Program-made: the position numbers and the translations under genes
Assembly (NCBI GenBank): GCA_900318855.1
Contig: ONMG01000009.1
Location: forward strand, 1 to 21,057
Source: an uncultured Prevotella sp.
GTDB lineage: Bacteria; Bacteroidota; Bacteroidia; Bacteroidales; Bacteroidaceae
Reading direction: 5' to 3'
DNA: 21,057 bases
Notes under the pieces: model-generated
What the model was told of the DNA's origin: nothing
The model's database searches: none
What the model saw: only the letters and a program-made list of their open reading frames with translations
In this document: piece by piece, positions 9,339 through 16,485 of the stretch
Numbering within the stretch: position 1 is the first letter of the stretch
How the letters are laid out: each line of letters opens with the position of its first letter

Positions 9339-10889
9339 TCACTTCTTATGCTTCGTGTCGTATTGCTTCCAAAGCTTTTCTGCCGTAGCCTTAAGTTTCA
9401 CTGTAAATTCATGATTGGCTCTATCCTGTATTTCCTCCTCAGCTTCCGGAGCATAAGCATGTTGGTAACCTTTGATATCCTGCCAATGACCGCGGGTAAA
9501 ATCGGGAACCTCAACAGGAAGAGATCCATTGTCCATCGAAATACTTCCCAACTCTGCCAGACAGCACCACTCTGCCATGTCATAAACATCAATATCAAAG
9601 GGAAGCCCATGCTGCAAACAATAGATGAGGCGCGAGTCCTCTATGAAGTCCATACCACCGTGCCCTCCGACTTCCTTTGCCTTCTTCACATATTTGGTTA
9701 CCATCGGCGACTCGTATTTCTTCACCAAGGCATTAAAATCAGCTGTAGGCAGATAGACCTCTCCGTCCTGATAATTACTACTTTTCTGTATGCCTGCCCT
9801 CTTCATCCCATCAGTATCAAGCGCGTAACCTTCAGAAGGATACTTATTGGCAATTCCATGAGTTCCGATAATTTGATACATACGATTGTAGGGTTGGGGA
9901 GTCATCACATCATGCATTACCTGAATCACCTTCCCTTTTTCCGTCCGTAAAAGAGTGGTCGTGATATCTCCATTACGAAAATCTACGGTCTCTCCGGAGA
10001 GCTTTTCAGCTGAGGCCTTTCCCCTCACGCTTTTTGTATCCATAGCTGTGAGAGTAGTAAAACGGTCACCACGATGGATATTCATCACTTGTGCTACAGG
10101 ACCAAGACCATGCGTAGGATAGACATCACCCCGGAATCGCATATTGTAATCGAGCCGCCAGTGCAACTTATCCTCAGGTCCATTGCCCCAATAGGCCGTC
10201 CAGTACTCACCATTGTCAAGCCAATGGCGATAGGCACCCGAGGCATACAGAACCTCGCCGAACAACCCATGCTGAGCCATATTGAGCGTATTCAGCTCAA
10301 AGAAGTCATAGCAGCAGTTTTCAAGCATCATGCAGTGGAGCTGCTTTTGCTCCGAAAGGTTAATAAGGTCCCAGCAATCGTGCAGATTCATAGCACTTGG
10401 CACTTCTATAGCCACATTCTTACCATGTTCTAAAGCATATTTTGCAATAGGGACATGATGCTTCCAGTCCGTTGCTATATAAATAAGGTCAACATCAGAA
10501 CGCTCACACAGCGCCTTATAACCATACTCACCAAAATACTCATCAGCAGGAGGCAGACCAGCTTGGCGTAAGCGATTGTTGGCCTTCTCTACACGATCCT
10601 TCTCATGATCACAGAGACCAATAACCTGAATTCCTTCCTGGTAAGTCCAGCGTCTGACAGCCTCACTGCCTCGCCAACCTAAACCAACGAATCCCACTCT
10701 TACTACTTTTAGCTTTGGGGTAGTTAAAAGCAGAGCACTCTTCTGACCTACCGGACGAACAGGCACTTCTGTCTTTACCACACCGTTTACAATCTTGTAA
10801 GGCCAGTTGAACTGAGCCGACACCTTACAGGGCAGCAACCACGTTCCCACAGTAATTGCCAAACTGCATGCAAGATACTTAATGTTCAT
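9339..10889 (-). CDS. secreted Gfo/Idh/MocA-family enzyme, GH109-like (alpha-N-acetylgalactosaminidase group)
   Basis: A 516-residue protein with a Sec signal peptide (cleavage near KVSAQ) and an N-terminal Rossmann fold (VRVGFVGLGWRG, about 65-74) for a tightly bound NAD. The EVPSAM segment follows (about 162-167), in place of the EKP of ordinary dehydrogenases. Then come stretches typical of glycoside hydrolase family 109: CMMLENCCYDFFELNTLNMA (about 186-205), GLFGEV, WRLDYN, and YPTHGLGPVAQVMNIHRGD (about 257-275). GH109 members remove terminal alpha-linked GalNAc by an NAD-dependent oxidation-elimination route. Specificity is not provable here; other GH109-like proteins act on different sugars. 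The frame is open up to 10925, but ATG 10889 gives the better signal peptide. It is the first gene after the promoter at 11.37 kb and the only hydrolase-like gene visible in this operon. Confidence 0.85.
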   Translation of the reverse strand: MNIKYLACSLAITVGTWLLPCKVSAQFNWPYKIVNGVVKTEVPVRPVGQKSALLLTTPKLKVVRVGFVGLGWRGSEAVRRWTYQEGIQVIGLCDHEKDRVEKANNRLRQAGLPPADEYFGEYGYKALCERSDVDLIYIATDWKHHVPIAKYALEHGKNVAIEVPSAMNLHDCWDLINLSEQKQLHCMMLENCCYDFFELNTLNMAQHGLFGEVLYASGAYRHWLDNGEYWTAYWGNGPEDKLHWRLDYNMRFRGDVYPTHGLGPVAQVMNIHRGDRFTTLTAMDTKSVRGKASAEKLSGETVDFRNGDITTTLLRTEKGKVIQVMHDVMTPQPYNRMYQIIGTHGIANKYPSEGYALDTDGMKRAGIQKSSNYQDGEVYLPTADFNALVKKYESPMVTKYVKKAKEVGGHGGMDFIEDSRLIYCLQHGLPFDIDVYDMAEWCCLAELGSISMDNGSLPVEVPDFTRGHWQDIKGYQHAYAPEAEEEIQDRANHEFTVKLKATAEKLWKQYDTKHKK

Positions 10890-11364
10890 AATAATCAATA
10901 TATTAGGTTTGTGATGTCTTACCATACGTCACCTATCGCATCGACCATACAGAACTCGCAGAATGATCTATTAAATATTAGATTTAGAGTGAATACACGA
11001 AAAAAGCGTGGGAGTCTGTACCTGTTACTCATTCCACGCACTGAGGCCTTCGCATTGCCCACCATAGTTGAACGAGCAACGCAGAAGCCCACGCCGATAA
11101 GTATAAAGTCAAACAGCATACCCATAGAATGGGCACACCGATAGGACTGTCTATACCAATCCATGGACATCTACCGTTACCTCATCCTTGACTATGGTTG
11201 AAAGTTGCGAAGTTTCAGTGCGTCAAGAACAAAGCGTCAAGTAAACGCCTTATCATATATTGATTCCCACTATAAAGACACTCCTCGTGAGTTTCTCTTC
11301 CCACCCATTGCGGACTTCTGCTATTGCTAACGGCAATCCTACTGGGCTCGTATAGGGTTCACGA
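10890..11364 (-). ncRNA. candidate structured 5' leader RNA of the PUL operon
   Basis: About 470 nt lie between the predicted transcription start and the GH109-like ATG, with no convincing gene. At the 5' end, TCGTGA (11359-11364) can pair with TCACGA (opposite 11285-11290). This encloses further possible pairs: CCCA/TGGG (11304-11307 with 11343-11346) and ATTGC/GCAAT (11323-11327 with 11333-11337). A second ATTGC copy at 11307-11311 could compete for the same GCAAT. Further down, two GTCAAG copies on the plus strand (11222-11227, 11236-11241) could each pair with one CTTGAC (11187-11192), and there is a CCCAT-TCT-ATGGG hairpin at 11120-11134. The leader ends in a terminator-like hairpin at 11000-11039. 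I recognise no known riboswitch family. An 83-codon frame inside it (10919-11170) has no family features. Confidence 0.4.
11000..11039 (-). terminator. terminator or attenuator hairpin inside the PUL leader
   Basis: On the minus strand GCGTGG (11034-11039) pairs perfectly with CCACGC (11006-11011) and is followed directly by six T (11000-11005), the form of an intrinsic terminator. A further AGT/ACT pair may form inside the stem. It lies about 360 nt after the predicted start of transcription and 110 nt before the GH109-like ATG, so it would either end a small RNA or act as an attenuator of the operon. Pairing is seen in the sequence; function is inferred. Confidence 0.5.
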
Positions 11365-11366
11365 TG

Positions 11367-11398
11367 CAAAAATACAAAGAATATTGATATTAGCCAAA
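11367..11398 (-). promoter_or_regulatory. Bacteroidetes-type promoter for the PUL operon
   Basis: On the minus strand TTTG (11395-11398), 20 bases, then TATTTTTG (11367-11374) matches the Bacteroidetes consensus TTTG-N19-21-TAnnTTTG exactly. Transcription would start at about 11361-11366, right at the base of the 5' stem of the leader. It is the only good promoter I found upstream of the seven co-directional PUL genes, whose gaps are all about 60 bp or less. Confidence 0.7.
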
Positions 11399-11834
11399 AA
11401 AAATCAGTAAAAAATGCGGAAGAAGGTCATACTCGACACCTTTTCTTATCACATTTGACAAAGGAATTTCATCATAACCGCAGCCTTCTGCACACAGTTA
11501 CGAAGAACAAAACAGACGATATTTGGGGAAAGAAACGCGCTGATTATCAATTCATCATAAGGAAACAATATAATCGCCCTTGGGTGATTTAGGATATCAT
11601 CCAGGGGAGAGAGGGGTATCAACAATGTGCGACAGGATAGATGATTCAAGGGGGTAAAGAAATCGGCAAAACGACTCTGATGTGTCAGCAGGTGAATGAA
11701 AGCAAGGCTTTTATCCCCCCAAGTACTCACCCTGTTCATCTCATGGTTTCTATGCACATCACCCCACCCACTGACTCTTTCCACTAATCAGTGATAGGTA
11801 GAGGCGGAATATACGGTCATTAGAATAAGAGGAT
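11399..11834. other. intergenic stretch without a supported gene
   Basis: This stretch lies between the proC end and the PUL promoter. The minus strand has a 111-codon frame (11449-11784), but its protein shows no signal peptide, domain or typical composition, and no promoter or good start context, so I do not call it. Its beginning repeats RVSGWGD/RVSTWGD, reflecting a short GTGAG/GGGG-rich DNA repeat. I see no tRNA or insertion-sequence ends. It may hold regulatory sites for the PUL upstream of the promoter. Confidence 0.5.
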
Positions 11835-11857
11835 AAGGGATGGCCGGACAATCCCTT
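11835..11857 (-). terminator. possible terminator hairpin after proC
   Basis: Perfect 7-bp inverted repeat AAGGGAT/ATCCCTT around a 9-nt loop, 35 bp after the proC stop and followed on the minus strand by a pyrimidine-rich but interrupted tract (TATCCTCTTATTCT). A second tight hairpin, GGCTGT/ACAGCC with a 3-nt loop, covers the proC stop codon itself (11885-11899). Together they plausibly end the arginine operon. Confidence 0.35.
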
Positions 11858-11891
11858 GGTGGCAGGCTATGCGAAATGACGGCTGGCTGTC

Positions 11892-12665
11892 CTACAGCCC
11901 TGCTTTCAGGCCCTGTATAACGGCATTGGTGAACCCGGCAGCCTCCATGGCGTTGAGTCCGCGGATGGTGAGTCCCCCGGGAGTAGTCACCTTGTCGATT
12001 TCAGCTTCAGGATGGTTGCCACTGGCCTGCAACAGTTCGGCCACGCCACGGAGCGTTTGCACCACGATATCCTTAGCCACGTCGGCCTTGAAGCCAAGCT
12101 CCACTCCACCTTCAGCCGACGCACGCACATAGCGCATGGCGTAGGCCAGTCCACAAGAAGCCAGGGCCATTCCTGCAGGGAGATGCCGCTCGTCGGTGAT
12201 CAGCGAACGGCCCACATCGTTGAAGACACGGAGCAACGCCCCGACCTTCGCATCATCGGCATTCACTGGTACGATGAAGGTCATCGAAGAGCGGACGGCA
12301 ATGGCAATATTAGGAATCACCTGGAACAGCGGCATCTTGAAGCCCAACCATCCATAGATGTCATCCGCCTTCACCGATGCAGCCATATTGACAAGGATTT
12401 GACGCGATGCGTCAAGATGGGGGGCTACCTCTATGAGCACATCCTTCACGACCCAAGGCTTCACAACAATGGCAATGATGTCAGCACCGTCGACAGCGCT
12501 ACTGTTGTCGGTCGTCAGCCTAACCCCTGTAGTCTCGAAAGCCCTCAGCGTGGCTTCATGGGCAGCAGTGAGCGTGATGTCTTCAGGACGGAACACTTCT
12601 CCTTTGAGCAGGCCACGCGCAAAGGCACCGCCCATGGCTCCCGCTCCGATAATAGTTATCTTCAT
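11892..12665 (-). CDS. proC: pyrroline-5-carboxylate reductase
   Basis: Cytoplasmic enzyme that reduces 1-pyrroline-5-carboxylate to L-proline with NAD(P)H. It has 257 residues, the normal size (E. coli 269). The N-terminal Rossmann motif IIGAGAMGGAFARGL (5-19) binds the nucleotide, VVKPW (67-71) is the typical loop of the cofactor domain, and VTTPGGLTIRGLNAMEAAGF (226-245) is the family signature in the helical dimer domain. It is the last gene of the arginine cluster, 12 bp after argD. The placement links proline synthesis to arginine synthesis, since both start from glutamate and share semialdehyde chemistry. No oddities. Confidence 0.95.
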   Translation of the reverse strand: MKITIIGAGAMGGAFARGLLKGEVFRPEDITLTAAHEATLRAFETTGVRLTTDNSSAVDGADIIAIVVKPWVVKDVLIEVAPHLDASRQILVNMAASVKADDIYGWLGFKMPLFQVIPNIAIAVRSSMTFIVPVNADDAKVGALLRVFNDVGRSLITDERHLPAGMALASCGLAYAMRYVRASAEGGVELGFKADVAKDIVVQTLRGVAELLQASGNHPEAEIDKVTTPGGLTIRGLNAMEAAGFTNAVIQGLKAGL

Positions 12666-12677
12666 AGGTGCTGTGGG

Positions 12678-13823
12678 TTAATGATATTCTTTCAAGAGTT
12701 CTTTCAACCGCCATACAAAGTCATCGGCCTCAGCGTGTGTGAGACAGAGTGGCGGAAGCAATCGGAGTGTGTGTTCAGCAGCACAGCCCGTGAAGCAGTG
12801 GCGCTCAAAGATGAGCTTACGGCGAATCTCCTTTTGGGGAATATCGAAGTCGATGCCTATCATCAGTCCGCGTCCTCTGACATCCGTAATATGGGGTTCT
12901 TCGGCCATAAGCTCACGTAGCTGGGCCAAGAGATACTCGCCCACTTCATGGGCATTCTCCACCAAGCCCTCGTCTTCCATCACGTCGAGCACAGCCAAAG
13001 CGGCAGTACATGCCAGATGATTACCTCCAAAGGTGGTGCCGAGCTGACCGTAGACCGGCTTGAAGTCGGGCGATATAAGCACTGCACCCATGGGAAAGCC
13101 GTTACCGATGCCCTTGGCCACACTGATGAGGTCGGGGCGGATACCTAGCCACTGATGGGCGAAAAACTTACCGCTGCGGCCGTAACCACACTGTATCTCG
13201 TCGCAGATGAGCACCGTGCCGTAGCGCCGGCAGGCTTGTTGAAGAGCCTGGGCAAACTCAGGTGTGGCCAAGCGGATGCCGCCTACCCCCTGGATACATT
13301 CGAGAATGCACGCACAGACATCGCCTTTGGAGAGTTCACGTTCCCATGCACTGATGTCGTTGAGGGGCAGGAAGGTCACTTGTCGGTTGTCGTTCACGGG
13401 AGCTGTTATCTTGGGATTGTCGGTCACTTCCACGGCCAGTGACGTGCGGCCATGGAAGGAGCCTCGTGCAGCCAATATGCGGGTGCGGCCATTATGGAAA
13501 GAAGCCAACTTAAGACAGTTCTCATTTGCCTCGGCCCCGCTGTTGATGAGGAAGAGCTGGTAATCGTCGTAACCGCAGGCTTTACCCAGCCGCTCAGCCA
13601 ATTTCTTCTGCAGGGGATTGACCACCGAGTTGCTGTAGAAACCGAGGGTCTGCAACTGCCGTGTCATCATCTCTACATAATGGGGATGAGAATGACCGAT
13701 ACTTATAACGGCATGGCCGCCATAGAGGTCGAGGTACTCCTGCCCTTTGTCGTCCCACACCTTGCAGCCTCTACCTTTAACGATACTAATGTCGAATAGT
13801 GGATATACATCAAATAAAACCAT
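12678..13823 (-). CDS. argD: acetylornithine/succinylornithine aminotransferase (class III PLP)
   Basis: PLP aminotransferase converting the N-acyl-glutamate semialdehyde to N-acyl-ornithine, with glutamate as amino donor. From the chosen start it has 381 residues. Landmarks are INSGAEANE (phosphate loop), FHGRT, CDEIQCGYGRSG with the pyridine-binding Asp208, and SVAKGIGNGFPMGA with the PLP Lys237. In Bacteroides the pathway uses N-succinyl intermediates, so the natural substrate here is probably N-succinyl-glutamate semialdehyde; the sequence alone does not settle acetyl against succinyl. The frame is open to 13853, but the ATG at 13823 gives MVLFDVYPLFDI, the normal start of the Bacteroidales homologues. 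It lies between argC (66 bp away) and proC (12 bp). Confidence 0.93.
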   Translation of the reverse strand: MVLFDVYPLFDISIVKGRGCKVWDDKGQEYLDLYGGHAVISIGHSHPHYVEMMTRQLQTLGFYSNSVVNPLQKKLAERLGKACGYDDYQLFLINSGAEANENCLKLASFHNGRTRILAARGSFHGRTSLAVEVTDNPKITAPVNDNRQVTFLPLNDISAWERELSKGDVCACILECIQGVGGIRLATPEFAQALQQACRRYGTVLICDEIQCGYGRSGKFFAHQWLGIRPDLISVAKGIGNGFPMGAVLISPDFKPVYGQLGTTFGGNHLACTAALAVLDVMEDEGLVENAHEVGEYLLAQLRELMAEEPHITDVRGRGLMIGIDFDIPQKEIRRKLIFERHCFTGCAAEHTLRLLPPLCLTHAEADDFVWRLKELLKEYH

Positions 13824-13889
13824 AGGGATGATAGAATTGAATGTCGTTATCAAGAAAGAATGAGGGCGCCTTTTCAGACGAGTGACGGC

Positions 13890-14903
13890 TCAGAAAGCCG
13901 ATGCCTTGAGCTGAAGGCCTGTGCGCTCGTTGATGCCAAACATGAGGTTCATGTTCTCCACAGCCTGCCCTACGGCCCCCTTAAGGAGATTGTCAATGCA
14001 CGAGGTGACTAACAGCTTACCGTCAATGCAATCACAATGCACCAGACATTTGTTGGTGTTGACCACCTGCTTCATGTCGATGGGCGCATCGACATAATGC
14101 GTGAAGGGCTCCTGGCGATAAAAGTTGCGGTAGCCCTCAAGTACTACATCGGGGTCGGCTTGGGAATGGATGACTGCGGTAGCAAAGATGCCACGGGCAA
14201 AGTCGCCGCGATAAGGAATGAAATCGATGGAGGCATCGAGTGAGCCCTGCACCTGAGCCAGACTCTGTCGGATTTCGGGCACATGCTGGTGACGGAAAGC
14301 CTTATAGATGCTCATGTTGCCGTTGCGCCATGAGAAATGCGTAGTCGGAGCCGGCCGCTGTCCAGCTCCGGTACTGCCCGTAATGGCATTCACACTCACA
14401 CAACCCTTGACCAAATGTAGGGCGGCAGCAGGCAGCAAAGCCAGCTGGATGCAGGTGGCAAAGCAACCAGGGTTGGCCACGTGGCGAGCCTTGGCGATGG
14501 CTGCGCGGTTGATTTCAGGCAGACCGTAGACAAAATCGTGGCACTGCGGTGATAGCTCTGCGTTGGAGGCCCCGGCAGGGAATTGCCGGGGCGCAGCCAG
14601 TCGAAAGTCCTGCGCCAAGTCGATGATTTTCACCCTTTCGGGCACATGATGCTCATGCAGGAAGGCCTCGCTCTTGCCATGTCCGAAACAGAAAAAGAGC
14701 ACGTCGACCTCATCCAGAGGCAACTCATCGGTGAAGCGCATGTCCGTGTCGCCCCATAATCCCTCGTGTACCTCGGCAAGCAATGCGCCGGCATGGCTCT
14801 CGCTATTGACAAACACAAGTCCGGTCTCGGGATGACCAAGGAGAATCCGGATGAGCTCGCCGCCCGTATAGCCAGCGCCACCGGCAATACCTACTTTTAT
14901 CAT
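13890..14903 (-). CDS. argC: N-acetyl(succinyl)-gamma-glutamyl-phosphate reductase
   Basis: NADPH-dependent reductase of the acyl-glutamyl phosphate to its semialdehyde, the third step of ornithine synthesis. It has 337 residues, the normal size. The NADP Rossmann motif GIAGGAGYTGGELIRIL (5-21) is at the N-terminus, the catalytic cysteine is Cys147 in NPGCFAT, and STGAGQRP follows in the dimer/catalytic domain. It starts 1 bp after the pspC-like gene ends and precedes argD. Whether the acyl group is acetyl or succinyl is inferred from the known Bacteroides pathway and not from a residue I can point to. Confidence 0.95.
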   Translation of the reverse strand: MIKVGIAGGAGYTGGELIRILLGHPETGLVFVNSESHAGALLAEVHEGLWGDTDMRFTDELPLDEVDVLFFCFGHGKSEAFLHEHHVPERVKIIDLAQDFRLAAPRQFPAGASNAELSPQCHDFVYGLPEINRAAIAKARHVANPGCFATCIQLALLPAAALHLVKGCVSVNAITGSTGAGQRPAPTTHFSWRNGNMSIYKAFRHQHVPEIRQSLAQVQGSLDASIDFIPYRGDFARGIFATAVIHSQADPDVVLEGYRNFYRQEPFTHYVDAPIDMKQVVNTNKCLVHCDCIDGKLLVTSCIDNLLKGAVGQAVENMNLMFGINERTGLQLKASAF

Positions 14904-14904
14904 T

Positions 14905-15093
14905 TCATCTGTCAGCTTTGGGCATTATCAACCACAAGATGACGTAGACGATGATGCCACTGAAAGCCGTAAACAGCGTGAGCAGCACGTAGAGCACCCG
15001 CACCCACGTAGGGTCGACATCGAGATATTCGGCGATACCGCCGCACACCCCTGCAATCTTCTTGTCGTTGGATAATGTTAGTTTTCTGTACAT
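14905..15093 (-). CDS. small PspC-domain membrane protein
   Basis: A 62-residue protein made almost entirely of a PspC domain: a soluble N-terminal part with the signature KKIAGVCGGIAEYLDVDPTW (11-30), followed by one hydrophobic segment (about 33-58) ending IMPKADR. Stand-alone PspC proteins sit in the inner membrane; in enterobacteria PspC takes part in the phage-shock envelope stress response, but the role of short Bacteroidetes versions is unknown. It is inserted between argG (82 bp upstream) and argC (1 bp downstream), so it is almost certainly cotranscribed with the arginine genes although it has no obvious link to them. Confidence 0.88.
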   Translation of the reverse strand: MYRKLTLSNDKKIAGVCGGIAEYLDVDPTWVRVLYVLLTLFTAFSGIIVYVILWLIMPKADR

Positions 15094-15175
15094 AATGCTT
15101 AATTCATTAGTTCTCTATCTTTGAGACGGACAGAGAAGCCTGCAAGTTGCGCCCGCACTATATTTTTTTTCAGCC

Positions 15176-16369
15176 TCAGCGCTTCTCGTCGGGATGGATA
15201 CCGTAATACACACGCAGCGGCGTGCTGAGCACCTTGATGAAGCCTTTTGCATCCTGAGCCGTCCATCCATGCTGCATCTCGCCATATTCGCCGAGCTTCG
15301 ACTTCAGAAGGTCGGCGGGGCTGTCCACTCCCACTGTCTCAAAGCTCAGCGGGCGCAGCTTCAATATGGCGGTGCCGCTTACATTGCGTTGCGACGAGGT
15401 GAGCATAGCCTCAATATCGGGCATCACCGGTTCCAGATACTGACTTTCGTGGAGGAACATTCCGTACCAGTTGGCCACCTGGTCCTTCCAATACTGCTGC
15501 CATTTGCTCAAGGTGTACTTTTCGAGCAAGCGGTGGGCCTCAATGATGAGCTTCGGTGCGGCAGCCTCGAAGCCCACGCGCCCCTTGATGCCAATAATCG
15601 TGTCGCCTACATTGCAATCGCGCCCGATGGCGTAGGTTGCTCCAATGGCCTCAATCTTCTGAATGGCTTTCACCCTGTCGGAGAACTCCTCGCCGTTAAC
15701 AGCCGTAATCTCGCCTTTCTCAAAGGTTATCCTGAGTTCTGCGGGCTCCTCACGGGTGACATGTTTGAGATAGGCTTCCTCGGGCAGTCCCTGCGCGGAG
15801 TCGAGAAGCTCACCACCACAGATACTGGTTCCCCAGATGCCCACGTTGTAACTGTACTTCAGTTTGGTGAAGTCGGCATAGAAGCCATGAGCATTCAGAT
15901 AGTCCACCTCCTCCTTACGCGAAAGTGCCTCATCGCGGGTGAGCGTGATAATCTCGACCCCGGGGGCCATGACGAGGAAGGTCATGTCAAACCTTATCTG
16001 ATCGTTGCCCGCTCCCGTTGAGCCGTGGGCAATGGCATCGGCTCCCACTTCCTTGGCATAGCGGGCTATGGCAATGGCCTGAAAGATGCGCTCGGAGCTG
16101 ACCGAGATGGGATAGCAGTTATTGCGCAGCACGTTGCCGAAAATCATGTATTTCAGCGATTTCTCATAGTATTCCTGCGTCACGTCGAGTGTCACGTAAT
16201 GCTTGGCTCCTAACTTATAGGCATTCTCTTCATTGCGCTGAAGCTGAGCAGCACTGAAGCCACCTGTATTGGCACATGCAGCATACACTTCCCAGCCTTC
16301 CTGGCTGAGTCTCATCACCGTGTAGGAGGTATCGAGTCCTCCTGAAAAAGCAACAACTACTTTCTTCAT
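15176..16369 (-). CDS. argG: argininosuccinate synthase
   Basis: Cytoplasmic ATP-dependent ligase joining citrulline and aspartate to argininosuccinate. It has 397 residues, the normal size. The N-terminal adenylation loop AFSGGLDTS (7-15) is the PP-loop. GSTGAGNDQIRFD is the form taken here by the family motif more often seen as GCTGKGNDQVRF, and SVSSERI, WGTSICGG and GRVGFEAAAP are further family stretches. A 116-bp gap separates it from the GNAT gene; the gap has no consensus promoter that I can find but contains TATGAATAATAG at about 16386-16397, which resembles half of an ARG box (weak). Confidence 0.95.
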   Translation of the reverse strand: MKKVVVAFSGGLDTSYTVMRLSQEGWEVYAACANTGGFSAAQLQRNEENAYKLGAKHYVTLDVTQEYYEKSLKYMIFGNVLRNNCYPISVSSERIFQAIAIARYAKEVGADAIAHGSTGAGNDQIRFDMTFLVMAPGVEIITLTRDEALSRKEEVDYLNAHGFYADFTKLKYSYNVGIWGTSICGGELLDSAQGLPEEAYLKHVTREEPAELRITFEKGEITAVNGEEFSDRVKAIQKIEAIGATYAIGRDCNVGDTIIGIKGRVGFEAAAPKLIIEAHRLLEKYTLSKWQQYWKDQVANWYGMFLHESQYLEPVMPDIEAMLTSSQRNVSGTAILKLRPLSFETVGVDSPADLLKSKLGEYGEMQHGWTAQDAKGFIKVLSTPLRVYYGIHPDEKR

Positions 16370-16485
16370 GTCTCTATCTTCTATATATGAATAATAGGCT
16401 AAGTCAAAGCTCAGTCTCTAACATTTTGTTTCTCCTTAGGATTCCTGCCCCGCTTACATTGACAAAGCATACCAATGGCATCACC

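Noticed and set aside
10919..11170. 83-codon frame inside the PUL leader
   Set aside because: It runs through the terminator-like hairpin and overlaps the start of the longer GH109-like frame; its sequence shows no family. A short leader peptide cannot be fully excluded.
10890..11364. tmRNA, RNase P RNA or a known riboswitch as identity of the leader
   Set aside because: I could not find the conserved core stretches of these RNAs (for example the RNase P core or the TPP and cobalamin boxes) by reading the sequence.
11449..11784. Minus-strand frame of 111 codons
   Set aside because: It has no domain, signal peptide, promoter or good start context. Its residue composition and the short repeat at its start look like translated non-coding DNA.
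12012..12920. Plus-strand frame of 302 codons across proC and argD
   Set aside because: It is a shadow frame on the strand opposite two clear enzymes, produced by GC-rich codon usage.
16404..16424. Seven-codon mini-frame (MLETEL) with a strong AAGGAG ahead of argG
   Set aside because: It contains no arginine codons, so an arginine attenuator peptide is unlikely; Bacteroidetes rarely rely on such ribosome sites, and a chance match is likely.
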